Shown: positions 63,759 through 64,000 of the stretch, in pieces | How positions within the stretch are numbered: the stretch's first letter is position 1 | How the letters are laid out: each line of letters opens with the position of its first letter | Source: Salipiger bermudensis | Lineage (GTDB): Bacteria > Pseudomonadota > Alphaproteobacteria > Rhodobacterales > Rhodobacteraceae | Direction of reading: 5' to 3' | Length of the DNA: 64,000 nucleotides | Assembly: GCF_020171625.1 (NCBI RefSeq) | Contig: NZ_JAIUZY010000001.1 | Coordinates: 310,001-374,000 of the forward strand | Notes under the pieces: generated by a model | Database searches by the model: none | The model's input: only the letters and a program-made list of their open reading frames with translations | Told to the model about the DNA's origin: nothing | Made by a program: the position numbers and the translations under genes

Positions 63759-64000
63759 ATGTTCACAGCTGCCCGCCTGATTGCCGCCCTGTGCATGGCG
63801 GGGGTTGGATATGTCGCGTCGGACTACGCCAAGGGCCTCTATGACGGGGTGAAGAATGTCGGTCTTTTCACCTTCATCAACACCGCCATCGGCTTTCTCT
63901 GCGGCTGGATCATCGTCGGGCCGCGCGCCGGGCGTGGCATGTCCGCTGCGATCTCGAATGGCCTCACCGGAACCGTCGCGCTCGTGTTCTGGTGCCTGAT
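63759..64000 (+). CDS. trgA: TrgA family protein (3' end cut by window end)
   Basis: 80 complete codons to the window end. MFTAARLIAALCMAGVGYVASDYAKG opens with one hydrophobic segment (seen in part), then GLFTFINTAIGFLCGW as a second, then VGPRAGRGMSAAISNGLTG. This is the start of TrgA, a small membrane protein tied to tellurite resistance in Rhodobacter sphaeroides. GAGAGGC precedes the ATG at 63759. The order phrB-trgA recalls the trgAB region there. Confidence 0.85.
   Translation, partial: MFTAARLIAALCMAGVGYVASDYAKGLYDGVKNVGLFTFINTAIGFLCGWIIVGPRAGRGMSAAISNGLTGTVALVFWCL

Noticed and set aside
15557-64000. CRISPR array, insertion sequence or prophage
   Set aside because: No regularly spaced repeats, transposase, integrase or phage structural genes were found anywhere in the window.

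Overview
The window looks like chromosomal DNA of a marine or halophilic Rhodobacterales bacterium (Rhodobacteraceae/Roseobacteraceae, perhaps near Salipiger; the genus is a guess). The evidence is high GC, an alphaproteobacterial GTTC-N7-GTTC SOS box at uvrA, lineage-typical families (Usg, DUF1127, DUF6477, DUF6456, Hint-domain and TrgA proteins, the mfd-linked small membrane protein) and TRAP and BCCT transporters. I see no rRNA, tRNA, CRISPR array, insertion sequence or prophage. Nearly all coding regions are intact single-copy genes; the first and last are cut by the window edges.

Layout. 1-3.5 kb: a molybdenum hydroxylase operon (large subunit, 2Fe-2S subunit, diheme cytochrome c, Crp-type regulator), each junction a 4-base ATGA overlap. 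3.9-6.7 kb: uvrA under a LexA box. 7-10.7 kb: a small periplasmic protein, enoyl-CoA hydratase divergent from a PaaI-type thioesterase, and a DUF1127 protein divergent from a MocR regulator. 10.8-11.8 kb: rplM-rpsI with promoter and terminator. 11.9-14.9 kb: three glycosyltransferases. 14.9-19.3 kb: tetR-ppk2, then a P-loop protein, metA and a lipoprotein hydrolase. 19.4-23.8 kb: a FadL-type porin, a monooxygenase-domain protein with a DMT exporter, and guaA. 23.9-27.1 kb: an MttB-family methyltransferase, a DUF6477 protein, and a DUF6456 gene that I propose is gafA, the gene transfer agent activator. 27.1-29.9 kb: eda and a glucosyl-3-phosphoglycerate phosphatase/synthase pair. 30-36.8 kb: membrane protein, metF divergent from metR, cold shock protein, ArsC-like protein, thrS, small exported protein, M48 peptidase. 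37-43.1 kb: gyrA, usg, SYLF lipoprotein, hemB, small membrane protein. 43.5-49.1 kb: mfd and a GH13 glucosylglycerate phosphorylase-like enzyme. 49.9-51.4 kb: a Hint-domain surface protein. 51.7-55.0 kb: a TRAP transporter. 55.1-57.9 kb: a possible structured RNA, a DUF2157-like membrane protein, a FadR-type regulator and a DinB protein. 58.5-60.6 kb: universal stress protein plus BCCT transporter. 60.9-64 kb: class V aminotransferase, photolyase, TrgA.

Themes. Osmoadaptation: glucosylglycerate synthesis and breakdown genes 18 kb apart, a BCCT carrier with its own Usp, and a betaine-type MttB homologue. DNA repair: uvrA, mfd, photolyase. Methionine and one-carbon metabolism: metA, metF, metR. 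The most unusual non-coding signals are a dispersed bipartite repeat placed just after stop codons at four loci, a possible 89-base cloverleaf RNA at 55180-55268, and two perfect DnaA boxes plus a CtrA-like site in front of the candidate gafA.
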